Assembly (NCBI RefSeq): GCF_963662255.1
Contig: NC_085052.1
Span: forward strand, 10,871,807 to 10,935,806
Direction: 5' to 3'
Source of the DNA: Cinclus cinclus
Taxonomy: Eukaryota; Chordata; Aves; Passeriformes; Cinclidae
DNA length: 64,000 nucleotides
In this document: positions 1 to 13,311 of the stretch, piece by piece
How positions within the stretch are numbered: position 1 is the first letter of the stretch
Layout: each line of letters begins with the position of its first letter
The notes under the pieces: model-generated
The model's input: the letters and a program-made list of their open reading frames with translations, nothing else
What the model was told of the DNA's origin: nothing
The model's database searches: none
Translations under genes and position numbers: made by a program

Positions 1-389
1 TTCTCAGCTGTGATGTCAGCCAAAGATTTTCACCTTCAGAACTGGAAAACAATGGCACTAAAACTTACAGTTAACCACCCACAAACAGAAGAAATTTGAT
101 TCCTTAATACAACATATTTGTTTTCAGTGTTTCTCTTTCAGTGGGAGAGTGTCATTTCTGTAAAGCTTCATTTTAGATATTGTGCAGCAGAGGGGCTGGC
201 AGTCTATATTACCTCTGTTTGGCTCTTCTCTTTTTCCCAGAAATATCTTTATGTCTTTTTAAAAAAATTTGGATAAAATATCCACTTGAGGGTGTTTCCG
301 TCTTGCAAGTGAAAGATGGCATGTTCCTGTAGCCATCACTTGGTAAGAGGAAAAAGGTGTCAGGGCTGTTCTTTTCTACATGTTGGATT
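1..389. other. Unique AT-rich sequence, nothing recognised
   Basis: No repeat family, RNA gene or convincing exon is visible. A 106-codon minus-strand frame at 209-529 has no recognisable domain and runs into the CR1 remnant that follows, so it is most likely a chance frame. Confidence 0.55.
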
Positions 390-790
390 GCTGAGGACCT
401 TGCAGACAAATGGAGTGTAGTCCAGAGGGCAATAGCAGTAAAATGATAAAGGACTTGGAAAATGGAAATTGCAAGGGTGATAAAGAGGATGGAACATGTA
501 GCACTTAGGAGATATAACTGTCTATACATACATAAAGGGATATTACAGAGAAGAGAGACTAATTATTCTCTCGAGTCATCAAGGACAGAACAAGGCTAAT
601 AGATTTAGGATGTTGCTGGGAAAATGTCAGTTATACATTAGGAAATACTTTGAGTAGAAGAACAATCAGGACAATGTGTGATGCTCTTGAGTGGAGTTGG
701 GTTGGATTTCTATCACTGAACTTGTTCAAGTGTAAGGCCAGACATCAGGTTGATGTAATGGATCTTGCTGCACCTTAAAGTTTAGCAGAA
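390..790 (+). mobile_element. Ancient, degraded CR1-type LINE fragment (3' part)
   Basis: In order along the plus strand I see blocks that match old amniote CR1 3' regions: 'aaaatgataaaggactt', then 'ctgtctatacatacataaa', then 'gacagaacaaggctaatag', then 'attaggaaatact', then 'ggatttctatcactgaac' near 704-722. In CR1 these correspond to the end of the ORF2 reverse-transcriptase protein and the start of the 3' UTR. Divergence is high: all frames are broken and no terminal octamer repeat is left, so this should be an old insertion shared by many birds. The order and spacing of the blocks is the argument, because each block alone would be weak. The exact edges are uncertain by tens of bases. Confidence 0.65.
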
Positions 791-3428
791 GCAAAAGGCC
801 TTGGTCCTGCAAACCTACACGTAGGAAGGCAATCCTCATAAAGCCTGAAGTTTTTGCTTGATTAAGAGTTGCCATATACCATAATGAACTTTAATGGTTT
901 GGGTGATGTACCAGCCACTTTCCAAAGAAGCAAATTCACAGGTTGTAATTGTTTAGACAAACTGCAAAGCATGTAAATTGTGGATTTTCCCCTATCAAAA
1001 TCCAAAACTATTTGTCTCTTGTCCATAAAAAACCTGATTCAATATAATATCTTCCATTTTCTATATTAATATTAAGAATTGCTTTACATGTCTAAATCCC
1101 ACAGAAGTCTGACTTTCTTAAAATTATATTCAAATGGAACATCTTCTTTGGTTGTCTGAATTTGATTCTTTACTGTGAGCTTTTTAAATCTAGATCTGTG
1201 GTTTTTAGCCAACCTCCAAAAATACATATTACGCAAGACTATTTCCACAATGATCATTATGGGAAGAATTTCAATATGTGGGCAGAACAGACAATTGCCA
1301 TTGTAGAATCCAGGCAATTGGTTTGTTGGCTGCATCAGCATTGCAGCAGAATTTTTGTCAAGGACAGTCTTTCTGCTTTTATTAGTAATTGCTCAAGCTC
1401 AACAGAAACTCAAAAAAATGCTAATGAGTTTAATGAATCAAAACTTTCATTGCCTGCCTACCGCTACTTGTGTCATACTCCAGGGAAATTAAGGTGCTGG
1501 CAGTGTTTGATGAACAAGGTAAAATCACAACCCTTTCAAGAAACCGGACTTACAGCTGGAAATGGATTGAATGCCATAACTTTCCTTGCTTCAGGGAGAG
1601 AGTAGTGGAGACACACCATGATGAAAAGGTGCCATAAAAATTGCCAAAAAGGATCATCCTCTGTGTATTATATAGTTCTGTGAAATTCATGGAGGTGTTG
1701 GTCACAACTCTAACACAATTTCAGCAGATCTGTGAATTTTCCATTCTCCTATTGTCATTGTGGGATGTATCCTATGACCTGGTCATGTTTTTTTGCAGCA
1801 GATAGGAAAGTTCTGGATGTCTGAGCATCCTTGAATAACCACCTTATTTTGATTTCAGATGTTTCTGCAAATCATATAACTTCCTACAGTGAGACAATTA
1901 GTTGGCCTTCAGGCTTTATTTACATGTGCATCTCATTCTTTTTTTGTACTTGGATACAGGATGGATCACTTAGATAGTGTTTTGTACAACAGCAATGAAA
2001 ATATACTTGTTTTTTCTTTATGTTGTAGCAGATGACAACTTTAAGCACCAGTTTTACCAATCTTTTTTCTTCAAGTTCCAAGTAGTTTATTTGGCCTTCT
2101 GTTCTAAAGAGAGTAGCAGAGAATGTATGCTGTGATCATGATGAAAGGATTAATGAGATACCAGGGAAATCTTTTGGCAATGTTATAAATAGAGGAAAAT
2201 GTGTAAGCGTTAAGATCTGAAGTCAGATCTTTTTTCACAGGAAGCCAGGTTGCCATTTCTAGGATTTTTGTATAGGTTTCTGATATTAGAATTGGTATCA
2301 CAAGTTTCTTAAAGCAGTGTGCTATGTGCAGAATTTCAATTCCTAAAGTCATTCTCTGGAGCTTCAAATAACACTGTCTATATTTCAACAAGGTATGTAA
2401 ACATGAGTTTGTCCTTTCTCAGCAAGTGCCCTCTTTGTCACTTAAAGAAGTTAAAGAATTTGTTCCTCTGTTTCACTATTTAATTTGCCAGTCCCTGACC
2501 TTTGTAACCCAGTTGGAGCACAGATTTTCTCTCTTTTCAACAGGAATGCAACAATGCTTAGAATAAGAGGCTGAAATGTGCTCACCTTCCTACCACATGA
2601 CAGTATGCAAAACTCTGATTTTTTTTCAGTTAATTTAACATTCAGATGCAGTGTTTTCTTGCATTCAGCTGAGACTTCTCAGCTTCATACAGAGTACAGG
2701 AACAAAAATCTACCCACAAATTCTACCACCCATGTATTGCAAGGGACTGGAAATATATTTATATATTTAGGAGACAAATCAGGCACATTATTCTAGAATG
2801 GCCATAAAGCTGTCACTGCAATACCAACAGTAAATACAAAAAATTACTTCTCCTGTAAATCACCTCACTGCTGCTCCTTAGGAATCCTCTATCCAAACTT
2901 CCATTCCACATGTAGGAATACAGCACAGCCTGGGGACTTAGGGATGTCACCTCTAGGTTTTTGGTTTTTTTTTTTGCATAAATATTTATTCTTCCTAGGA
3001 CTAAACAGAAATTAAATTTTCTCACAGATGACTCAGAAATGTCCTGCTATCAGTCTGGATAAAATAGTTTTGAAGTTGAAATGTGAACACTCCCTATAAA
3101 ATGTTCTTGTTTTATCATACGTTCTTCAAAATAAATGTAGAATGAAGGCATAGCTTACAGTCATCCCTGTGTTTTAGGAGGTGACTGTGATTTGGAATAA
3201 TATTATGAGGAGACATTGGAAGAGGGAACTGGTACCGCATTCAAGAGTTCCACTAAGATGTAGCATTCAAGAAACATTTCTTCCTTCTGATGTAGTACTG
3301 ATGATGACGTACTGCCTTTATTAAGATTTTGAGAAAATAAAAATAAAACTTAGATGTCAGAAATAGTGCTAAGATAGAAGTAAAGCTGTCACAAGAAGGA
3401 GAAAACAAAATTAAAAACCATAACTCCC
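791..3428. other. Unique AT-rich sequence with one unexplained ORF
   Basis: No known repeat is recognised. The longest open frame is at 1162-1605 (+), described separately. Elsewhere only short frames occur, such as 2104-2391 (-). There is a T-run near 2963-2974. Nothing indicates an exon or RNA gene. Confidence 0.5.
1162..1605 (+). other. Open frame of 147 codons, probably not a gene
   Basis: The frame opens at a TTG; its first ATG is at 1276, leaving about 109 codons. I recognise no domain, signal peptide, membrane segment or repeat in the translation. It contains scattered Cys and His (for example CRIF, CHTP, CWQC) but not in regular zinc-finger spacing. No promoter, splice or polyadenylation arrangement can be tied to it. 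It could be a fragment of a decayed transposon or a chance frame. I would not annotate it as a coding gene without transcript or conservation support. Confidence 0.1.
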
Positions 3429-3475
3429 AAAATAAAAAAAAAACAAAAACAACAACAACAACAACAAATAAAAAT
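3429..3475 (+). repeat. A-rich / (AAC)n simple repeat
   Basis: A run of about ten A is followed by six or so AAC units between roughly 3449 and 3467, then AAATAAAAATG. This is a low-complexity A-rich tract. No retroelement body was recognised just upstream, so I do not call it a retroposon tail. Confidence 0.85.
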
Positions 3476-6400
3476 GTACAGTTGTGGGTATAAGTGAAGC
3501 AAAGGATGAAGCAAACTCCAAAGGGGAGAAATAGTAATTTCCTGATTCTATAAAATGCTTCTAATTAACTTTTAAGGAGGACTAGACCTTTGCCTGTGGC
3601 TCAAGCACTGCTTTCTGATTTGTTTTCCTATTACATGTAGGATTTAAAGACAAGAACTGGCTGACTTTCCTTGCCTCTCAGTTCAGGTCTTAGACAGGGC
3701 AATTACCAAGAGCAGCTTCTGAGCCTCAGTTGGAAATGCTTCCAAAAATACATATACAGAGATAAAACTTTTTCTGAACTTTCCAAAACTTCTACCCTGT
3801 GATTGGTGTGTCCCTTGAAAACCTAGCCCATTAAAATATTTGAAATGTGAGTGCTTTGGAATCCCAGCTTCTTAGCCTGATTTTTAAAGAGAAGTGGGCA
3901 TTTTTTAATCAGAAAGCCGGTATTTTGAGAGGAAGTTGATTTTAAAAATAACACCTGTGATATGAAGAGGGTGTGTTCATAAAAAAGGAAAAAGAGGGGC
4001 TCCCTTTACCAAGCATTCTCACATAGGAGCAAAGCTATCAACAACCTTTCTGAAAGTCCAGTGTTCCTTCAGCCACTGAATTTGTTCTTCATGTGAGGAG
4101 CAGAAAATGCTTGACCAATGCTTGATACAAACATGAAAAATTCCAGGAATATTCTCTCTGTACAAAAAGACACTGTAATCTTATTCTTTCTCTGGCAGTT
4201 ATTAATGAGTATGTGCATATACATGGATAAAGCATTGATGAGATGCTAATCTCAAAAGAGATAAGAAAGAATTTGCATGGTGGATTAATTTATCAGTCTC
4301 TGAGAAGTACACATGTCATTGGGGCATATCTAATAAACTCTGTACGGGTGACGTATCGATAAGTCAATCCCAAAAAGGTTTTTGCAATGGTGACATAATG
4401 CTTTAACTCATTCCAATTGTACCTTCCAGATTTACAGCTGAGTGGATCTAACACTCTCAGTATTCAGCTGAAGTAATAAATATAAGCTGGCTTTTCCTTT
4501 GGTATAAATACAACAGTGCAGACTTTGTAGCTTTATTCTGCACAGACAGCATATTCACAAATCAGTCAAATCTGTGTGCCAAGTATATCCAATTTTTATT
4601 CTGCATTGTCTCCTGCTGTACAGTGTAAATAAAGCACTTAGCAAACATGCTAAGAAGACAAAACACAAACAGAGTTAAAGATCTGATCAAAGTCTGAGCT
4701 ACTCATGTACGATTTGATGTCAGCTCTTCAAACTGCAGCATGCACAGGAGATACTTCCTACCCCTTCAGAAATACCGCCCTGACTTCTACAGAGAACTGC
4801 AGCCTGTGTTACATAATGTATTTTATCATCCTCCGACTCTATAGGTGCATTTTTTGGTGGAAATCTCATCATTGGATCCACTTGCTAAGAGTTAATTCTG
4901 TCTGATTGTGTAGTTCTGCACAGTCTGTCTGAAGGCACCTGGTTCATAACTCACTCGTGAATTTACTTTCATCACAAGCTCTACTTTATAATGTTGAATT
5001 CTAGTCCAGAAAATTCAGATTGTGTTCAGAAGACATTGGGAAATCTGATTTTTTTTTCACCTTGGACTTTTCCTATTTTGTTTGTGCAATCCATGTTTTG
5101 TGGTTCATTGAAGGCCCATTTCAGAATTGGCCTGAATTCAGAATTGGTCACTATCTGTGACCAAAATAGGAGCACCAGTTTTCCTGCTCACACAGCTGGG
5201 AGTAGAGGTTGTTCCAAGTGTAAAAGAATGAGGGGTGACTGATTTAATCATTTAATTAAAAAAAAAAACCAAAAAAACCTCAGAATGAACCTATATATGC
5301 TCTCTCAAACTTTAATAGGTAGCCTGTCATGTCTTTAGGATGGGCTTAGGACAACTTCCAAACTCCAGTGGAAGACAATAGAAAGATTCATTCTGGTACT
5401 GTGGAACTTTGATCAGGTAGTCCTGGTTTTCAGATGTGACAAATATGAATTTGTTCTTGCAAAGAGCCCTCAAAATGATTCCTGGAGTACTACAACTAAC
5501 AGAAAGACAACTTCCTTTTCTCATAGTACTTACTTTGTAGGAGACAGAAAAGAGAGAAGGGTGAGTGTTTGGATGATCTTATTTTACTTCTTAAAGGGTT
5601 TTAGTGTATCACGTCCATCTCTGATCAAGGGGGATTACTAAGATTTCTTATCAGTGAATGTGCAGTTATAAACCAATACAAGCATGAACACAGAATAAAA
5701 TTCACCTTTAATGCCCTAAAGAAGATGCAAGAGAAGGTGCATTTACATTTTAAATTTTCATTCCAAATCCACTGCAGGGTCCCTGAAGGAGTGAATGCTA
5801 CTTAAAAATTCATGTGAAGTTTTGGATCTGGAATCCTAGCATATTTCCTGTTGAGGAACTGCATACATCACAAAATGCCATCACCACTTACCACTTTTAT
5901 TGTGCAGATCATTCTCTTGAAATATGGCAGTAGATGATTTCTGCCTCATGGGCTGTGCAGGACTTAGAGCATGTTGCATGATAATGGTTTGTGCAGAACC
6001 TTGCACTGCTACTCTCTTTACAGCATTGATTTAGGGGGTGAAGGCAGGTCCCTTCTATTTTTTTTTCCTATTAAAGATGACAATCAGCACTTCCAGAAAT
6101 CTTAAATTAATGCAGAAATAATAATAATTAAAGAAGTTTGGATGAGTTTCATCACAGTTATAAATCAAAGTTCTACCAATGCATTATGCATCTCTCTGGT
6201 CTTTTGAAACTTCCTAACAGACCTTCCCCCATACTCCTAAACAAAAATATCTCATTTTATCATGCTATTGGCATAAATAGGAGCAGGACTAATACTGGTA
6301 AAACTGTCATATTAATTTCTGTATAAAGGCCATTTTGCTTTGTGGAAAAGGTCACCACACACAGAGTGTTCTGAAACCTGGATTCTATGCTGCAAGCCAT

Positions 6401-9400
6401 TAATTTGTAGATCATATCCAAAATAAACATGAACTTACAATAGCAGTAGCACTATGTGTCAGCCAATTTATTTTTTGCAGCAGTTGATTTAATACTAAAT
6501 TTGTGCTGAGATAACAAAGCATTTTCAGAAATTAAGTTACAGACAGAGTTAATTATTAAATGTTAGCCTGACTGTAACGATTTTGAGCTTAAAAAAAAAT
6601 TATTTGGTTAATCAGATGGTCATTCTGCAAAGAAAGCTTTTTGGCCAGAGCCTTTAAACCCTGAATAGGTATCTAGAACATGAAGTGAGAGTGAACACTT
6701 TGAACTCTGCTCCAAGATTGCTGCTCTTACTATTACCTGAAAGAACTACCAGTTGATCCATTGCTTTACCCTGTCCATGTCTCCATTCCCAGAACAGGAA
6801 TAACTGGGTATATTTGCAGAGATACTTGTCCACCTGTGTAACTTCCAGAGAGAGACTCCACAGTCCCTCTGTGTGGCCTGTCCCTAAATTACAGCAGTAC
6901 TTGAGCCAAGTTTTTGTAATGTTTAAGCTGAACATCTCTGCCTGCATCAACTGATAGTAAAAATTCCTGTAACTCCTCATCTTCTGTTTCATATAGAAAA
7001 ACTGAAGCAAATTACCAGGTCTCAGCTAGCTGCAGAGTATGTTTAAAGATATTTAACAAGTTATGTGATTGTTGATTATGATGGAAGAAGAACATTTGGA
7101 AGAAACATTCAGCACTAACGTCCTGCATTTGGATTCCTTAGATGTATTGTTGATTTTCTGTGTAGCCTTGGGCAAGGCTCTTCACCTTTAAAATGCCTGA
7201 TACCTTTCCAAAAAGGCACAAAGCTTTTACTGTAGCAGCCTCTCTGTTTAGTGAGGGAAGATCAAAAAATATTCAGACTGAAAGTAGTTCATCCTTCTTT
7301 AAATCTCAGCACATTTATTCCTGTAGCTCACCACTGCTAAGGACTCAGCAGCTGTCCTTGGATCTTTTCCCCCTTTCCCTTCCTACACCTTTTTTACTGA
7401 TATTTACATTATAACACAACAAGGGTATTGAAACTTACAGTCAGTTCAAGATGAAATCCCTGTCTGCTTGATCAGCAATTACCTTGTTTCCAGAAGTTCT
7501 ACATTAGTTTGAAATGTTATTTGAGGCTCGGTGTCTTTCAGATTAAATTGACATTTAAAAATAGGAGAAATCCTCATTCTCGCCTAACCTTTGGAAATAA
7601 CACTGGGTTCAGACAGTACTATCTGCCACCCCGCTACTTGTTTCTTATCATTTTCCACAGTGCCCAGGCTATTATTTTCTTTAACCTCTGTTATGTGTTG
7701 TTGAGCTGGTCTGGGTGCCAAACACCAGAAGCACTTTGGTAAAAGAGCAGTAGTGACCCTCAATACATTTGATCTCATTCCTTGACATTTCTGTCATCAT
7801 TATTTGACTGCATGAAAATGGTAAAAAACCCCACTAAACCTTCAGCCCCTGTGAACCTGAAACCCTTCAAAGAGAAATAGCCTGTACACTACTGGCAGAG
7901 AGCCTGCAAAGGACATTTATCCCAGGATCCTGCATAAATGCCAACCAGTTAATTGAATGTTCCCTGCCTGGCTTCCCTGCAGTTGGATTTTTTCCCCCTC
8001 AAGTTTTGGTGGGTGAAGTTTTACCTCTCTTCCAACTGTTCTTTCTTTTCAGTCTGACTTGATTCATTCAGTTTCGGACCAGAAAATAAAATCTTTTGCA
8101 AGTTCAGACAATTCACTAATCAGATTCTAGATTGCCTCACAAGTCTTGTTTTTCAGTGAAAGAGCAGCTTGACCCTCAATCCTGACAAAATGAATGTTTG
8201 AGGGGAAATGTTTCTCTTTGCACTGAGGGTACACCCTCTGTGTGAAGAGGGATAAAAGCCTTCAGAGTATGTCAGTTCCCCTAATTGAAAGTCCCCTAAA
8301 CACCATTTTCCCCCACTACCTGAAAATATCTTCCCACTCTTATCATTAGACATAAAGATCTGAATTAAATTTCCTTCATATTGTTTATCTTCCACTGAAC
8401 AGAATAATGAAGTCAACCACTCTATCTCAAAATGCCTGGGAAGATGAAAACCAGTTAAGTGGAGAATTAAGTTCCTGATGTTATTACATCCTGTTTTTAC
8501 AGGACCAGAATCACAGCAAGTTACCAAGTACCATATGCAGTCTCCTCTCCCCATTTTTGATGTCTAATACTGAGTGATCAACCTTCAGTGCGTTTTTTTC
8601 CTTTTTTGTTTTATTGAACAACTCTAATCACTACTACTCTGAGGGACAAGACAGTTCCCAAGTCCGAGGATTACACTCACTAGGAATGTAGGTAAACCTT
8701 TCATGCAATTCAAAGGTTGCTTACTGTCAGCCCTCTACTTGCTAAATTTCATTTCTTTTGCCAAAAGTAACCTTTCTTAGTTCATGTGTTGACCCTGTAA
8801 ATGGAGAGGGGTTAAAGTATCTTTAAACTCCATTAGGATTCTACAATTGCCCTATGATCTCATTATAGGTCTTCACAATAATATCAAGGAGAGGCTTACT
8901 TTAACACTCCTGATATGGGCCTGCAAGTTCCTTGGAACAGAGAGTCCAGAGGCAGCAAGAACTGGGATGTGTCACATGCCATTTTATGGCATTTTGAGGC
9001 ACAGTGTCAGCAATGCTGTTGGCCAAAGGCCTGAGCTCATGATACGTTTTCCATAAAGCTGTTGCTGTAAATTGTGGCTTTGATGTGCTCTGGCAACATC
9101 TTTTGGAAGGATCTAATTTTTCTAATAACTGCGTTTTGACCAGGTACTAATGAGTTTAATTTCCTGCTGGTGTTAAACCATCACAGTAGCATAGAAAATT
9201 TCCCTTAGTAATTTCTCCATAATTTTGTCACCTAGAAAGCTTTTTAAAATGCAGGTACTGGCCAATTGGTACAGCCTCTTAGTTCAGCTCATTCAAATCA
9301 GGAAATAAATCCAGATTACTCTGTGGCTGAGGATGAAAAACTCAAATTTTCCATCTCCCTATGGTACAAATTTATCTTGTTGCTGTGCAAGCAACAACTT

Positions 9401-11349
9401 GATACAGGAAGGTTAGTTATTTGTGTTTTGTTTTGATTATTTATCACCATTAATTTGCTTAATTTTTCACTTCCCTTGGAATAAAACATTCAAATATGAA
9501 GGAGAATCCTCCACAGCATATATGTCTTAGAATTGTTGCCTTGTAGTCATAGCTGACTGCTGGTAGTGTTGAACCTGAGTTTGTCATTCCCAAGAGCAGA
9601 GTAAAATATAGGAAATATGTCAGTATAGAGAGAGGTTTTCATTGTTTTGCTGTGTCTGAAAATATTTGAAAGCTGGGAGCCAAACCTGGGTTTGTTCCTA
9701 ATGTTTTACAAGTTTACAATTATGAAATAAGTAACATTTTCTAGCTGTATATTTCCCTATACCAGTTCATTTTGATAACACAGCTTTGTAGTAGGGAAAA
9801 GCAACAGCAACAAAAATAATGCTGTAATTGGAGGTAAGTCTACTTTATGACATTTTTGGTCTTTAAGATCTTGAGCTACACCAGGAAACTTTCCCAGGCT
9901 AAATATTTACTTTCACACACTCTTTTCTAATGAGCTATTTTCATTCTTTATGACATTTTCTATGGAAATGATTAAATTCTTTAATCAGAGTTTGAACTTT
10001 TTTTCAACACACGTTACTAATTGAGGCATAGATACATTTAGTTAATGTCCTATTATTTTTATTTTTTTTAATGATTGATTTGTTAGCAGAGAATAGTTTA
10101 ATTCACCAAGAAGTTCTTGCTAAGGAATGCTAGGTAGTTTCAGGGAAGAACAGATTCAAATTAAGACACCCCAGTATGGAATATAATGGGCCCAAAAGAC
10201 TAACAGGGTATGAGCAAAAGCAAAATTGGTCAAGGGGAGAAAAGAAACTTACATCATCTAATGTCAATTACTGCACTTCACACTGACTTTTACCCAATTA
10301 TTTTTATCTTCAGCTTAGCATGCATGGATACTCACAGAATGGCACATGGCCTGGATCAGAGAGAATTTTAAGGGTCACTATTCATCACAATGTGTTCATT
10401 CCTGTCTTTGAAAGGCCCACAAGGTGGAGAAAATGAAGATATCTGCAATGCTATGGACTAACCTGTAGCTGGACCTGCTAGTTAACTTTGGATATTAGCT
10501 CAGGAACAAGAAGACCCAAAGACTCCAAGTTTTATTTTGTAACAGGCAGGCAAATCATGGGGCCTTACAGCAATTGCATATTTCTGGATCCCAGGTCTCC
10601 TCAATAGTATTTTACGCACGTATTTTTGAAGCACAGCCTGAGGGAAATAATTTTCCAGAAGTTCACATTACCCACATGCTCAATAAATCCATCTCAGTTC
10701 CAGCACTTGTTCATGGCCTGTGGCATTGCTGGGATAGAGAGCTGAGGCTTCCTTCTCCAGCCCATCACCACAGCCCTCTTCAAGACTCACATCCTTATGC
10801 CCCAATAAAGTGCATCTATAGCAAGGCATGATGTGCCTCCTGTCCTTCCTGTGCTGAGCTTATGGAAACCCACAACTTTCTTTCCACCAGTTACCCAGTG
10901 CTCCCAGGGCTGGTATTAAATTTCTGGCAATCAAACCCTAGCTACAGTAGACAGTCCCTCACATCCCAGATTCTTGGTGGGCCTGTTGACTGCCCCAGTG
11001 TGGGTCTCCAGTGAGAACAGGACAGAGCTCAGCTCCCCACAGGTGTTTCCAGCTTCTGGTCATTCTCTGTCCACGACATCACTGTCACAATGTGATTTAT
11101 ACTCCTAAAGGATGGATCATCCTAAAATGAAAATCCAGCCCTTTATGTCCATTTATCTTTTGAAATAAGACTCCGATATATCACTAAAGTGAATCCTTCT
11201 CTCTCTATTTCTTCAGGTGCTGCTGCTGAATCTTTGACTCCATTAAGGGTTTTCCATAAGGTTTTGTGGGAAATGCCCTTCAGAGTAGAAAACTACCACT
11301 TTTGAAAATCAGCAACCAGCTGACACTGATTAAGTTTCATTGTACTGAG
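3476..11349. other. Long unique AT-rich stretch, no gene recognised
   Basis: I read this stretch on both strands and saw no recognisable repeat family or gene. The largest frame is 133 codons at 8153-8554 (-), starting at an ATG; its translation matches no family I know. A segment around 4320-4520 contains 'tgacgtatcgataagtc' and several TAAT-type motifs and has the texture of a conserved non-coding element (see findings). A weak, unconvincing resemblance to a minus-strand CR1 3' end occurs near 10333-10400. Confidence 0.5.
8153..8554 (-). other. Open frame of 133 codons, probably not a gene
   Basis: An ATG-initiated minus-strand frame. The translation has no recognised domain, no signal sequence and no transmembrane segment. 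Base composition does not differ visibly from the surrounding unique DNA. One frame of this length is not surprising in 64 kb read in six frames. Listed only for completeness. Confidence 0.08.
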
Positions 11350-11484
11350 GTTTTTCTGTTGGTTTGGGATGTTTTGTTTTGGTTTTTGTTTGTTTGTGGG
11401 TGGGTAGTTTTTGGTGATTTTTTGGGGTTTTTTTTTCTGTTGTTTTTGTTGTTGCTGTTGTTTTTTGGGTTTTTTGTTTTTTGC
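11350..11484 (+). repeat. T/G-rich low-complexity tract
   Basis: T-runs are interrupted by G, GG, GGG and GGGG (for example 'gtgggtgggtag' near 11397-11408 and 'ttttggggttttt' near 11420-11432), with short TTG repeats around 11440-11462. The frames across it (Phe/Leu-rich on plus, Lys/Thr/Gln-rich on minus) are composition artefacts. Confidence 0.8.
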
Positions 11485-13311
11485 ATATGTCCTTATTTAA
11501 ACCACATGAAATACTGGAGAGGGAATTTTTCTCAAAAAGTGTAGGTTTAGCCCACAGCACTAAAGATTTGTGACCTTGGACATGAGGCCTGGATGAGGCT
11601 TTATCGTGATATAGATAAATCCTGTTTCTACTGCAAAGTGGAGCCAGGAAAGGAACAGAGAATCAGACAGGTGAAGTTGAACAGGATAGCTGGTAACAAA
11701 TAGCATTGTTCTATTTCCCTAAGGGACTTTGTTTGTCTTAAATGGAGCATCCTTGGCTTTAAAACTGAAGTGTATTTCAGTAGGAGTTTGAAAATCAAAC
11801 TTCCTAAACACTGTCAGTAAGTTGGTTAATATATTAATTGGGCCCTGAATATAATCCCAAGAGGAAAAGTAGTTTGTGATTTTTTTAAATAGTCTGTATT
11901 CAGCTCCATCTCCAAACAGAGCAGACATTTACACAGAAATGGATGGTGTAGGATATTCTTAGTCTCTTATTGTTCCCATAGTAATAGCAACATCCCATTT
12001 CATTAGGATGTGTCTAGAATTGCTTATGAGCTAATAATTTCTTAGCAATAATTCAAACCACATCCTTCATTATCCAGAGGTGTTCTGACAACAATAAACT
12101 ACTCATTTTTTAAAGCAAACCAAGTCAGGATTTCTATCAACATTTTAAGGAAGATATCCATCTACTGCTGCTAAGTGAAGCAGTCATGTGGAAGGAGACT
12201 AGTCAAGAGAATTAAGATGTCCATGACTTTGGAATTTGCTAGGAGGATGGTAAGATACAGTAATTACTGTGGTAATATCATATTGTGCAAGAGATAGGAA
12301 AACGAAGGAAGTGTTAAAGGTGCTGTTTATTTTTTGATCCTGTCATAAAAGTAATTGACTTTAATTATCATAATAAATGTTCTAGCTGCTTCAGATAATT
12401 ACATTCAGTGCCTTCCATATAGTCTAAATATATGAGGGTGTTTGGGTCAGCACATCAGTGCAGCTTACAGCTATACATGAAAAGTGGATTCTGCTGAGAG
12501 TCCTCCCTTAGAGGTGTTGCCTTCTGAAAATATTCTCCGTTTTTAAATAAAAAATTCCTTGAACTCACTTCAATTGCACCACAGGAAATAAAGATGTTTC
12601 TGCTCTCTACATATCCTGTATAGGACTATGTGTGCTGCATATGTAACTTAACTAGGCTGAGAGTACTCAATGGATGAGAACATCGTGTATTGCTTTGTTT
12701 CCCAAAAGTTGTGGTGAATCACAGCAAAGTTTTTCTTTGGCCTGTTTTACGTGCAGGTGGCCAGATGAAAAGGATCCAAAGATGACAGGCATGATCAGGA
12801 CATGACATTCTTAAGACTTGAAAGCCATGATTTAATAAATGTTACTTTAATATCTATTTTACTTGCAGGCACATATGAAAGTTGAAGAGTTTTTACAGTT
12901 CTTTCAAAGGTGCATACAGTCTCTTTATTCAGGTGATATTGTTAGAACTATTCCAAAAGATATCTGCACCCTCAGCTTTACTGACCAGTTTCCCCTACTA
13001 GTCTTTCTTGTACTGTTCAGAGAGAGACACTGTGGACCCCACCTGGAAAACTCCACCTGCACTCAGCCCCTGGAGCTGAGGTGTCAGAACTTCCCTGCTC
13101 TGCTGCCCTCCTGCCCTCCCAGTCCTTGCACAGGGCCACTGCACAGCTCGGTAGCCGTGGTCTTACAAGCCATGTTTGGTGTAATTGCAGTTGAGCCCCA
13201 CTGAAGCTGTTTTACATAATCTCCTCCTCCTGGGCAGCACTCGGGCCTTGGTTCCTGGGAATTAAGGCAGCTCTGTTTGCCAAACATCTCCTCTCCCTGC
13301 CTACCCACCTC
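11485..13311. other. Unique sequence, GC-richer at its right end
   Basis: No repeat is recognised up to the CR1 boundary. GC content rises from about 13020 onward. A 113-codon frame at 12863-13204 (+) has no recognisable domain. A splice-site-like pair flanks 12869-12932 (see findings), but this alone does not support an exon. Confidence 0.45.

Noticed and set aside
10333..10400. Possible inverted CR1 3' end ('tcacagaatggcacatgg')
   Set aside because: Only scattered matches follow ('ttttaagggtcac'); the expected GGTTGGA block is missing.
11397..11470. Possible G-quadruplex from G-runs in the T/G-rich tract
   Set aside because: Only four short G-runs, with loops of about 20 and 40 nt, far from the usual pattern.
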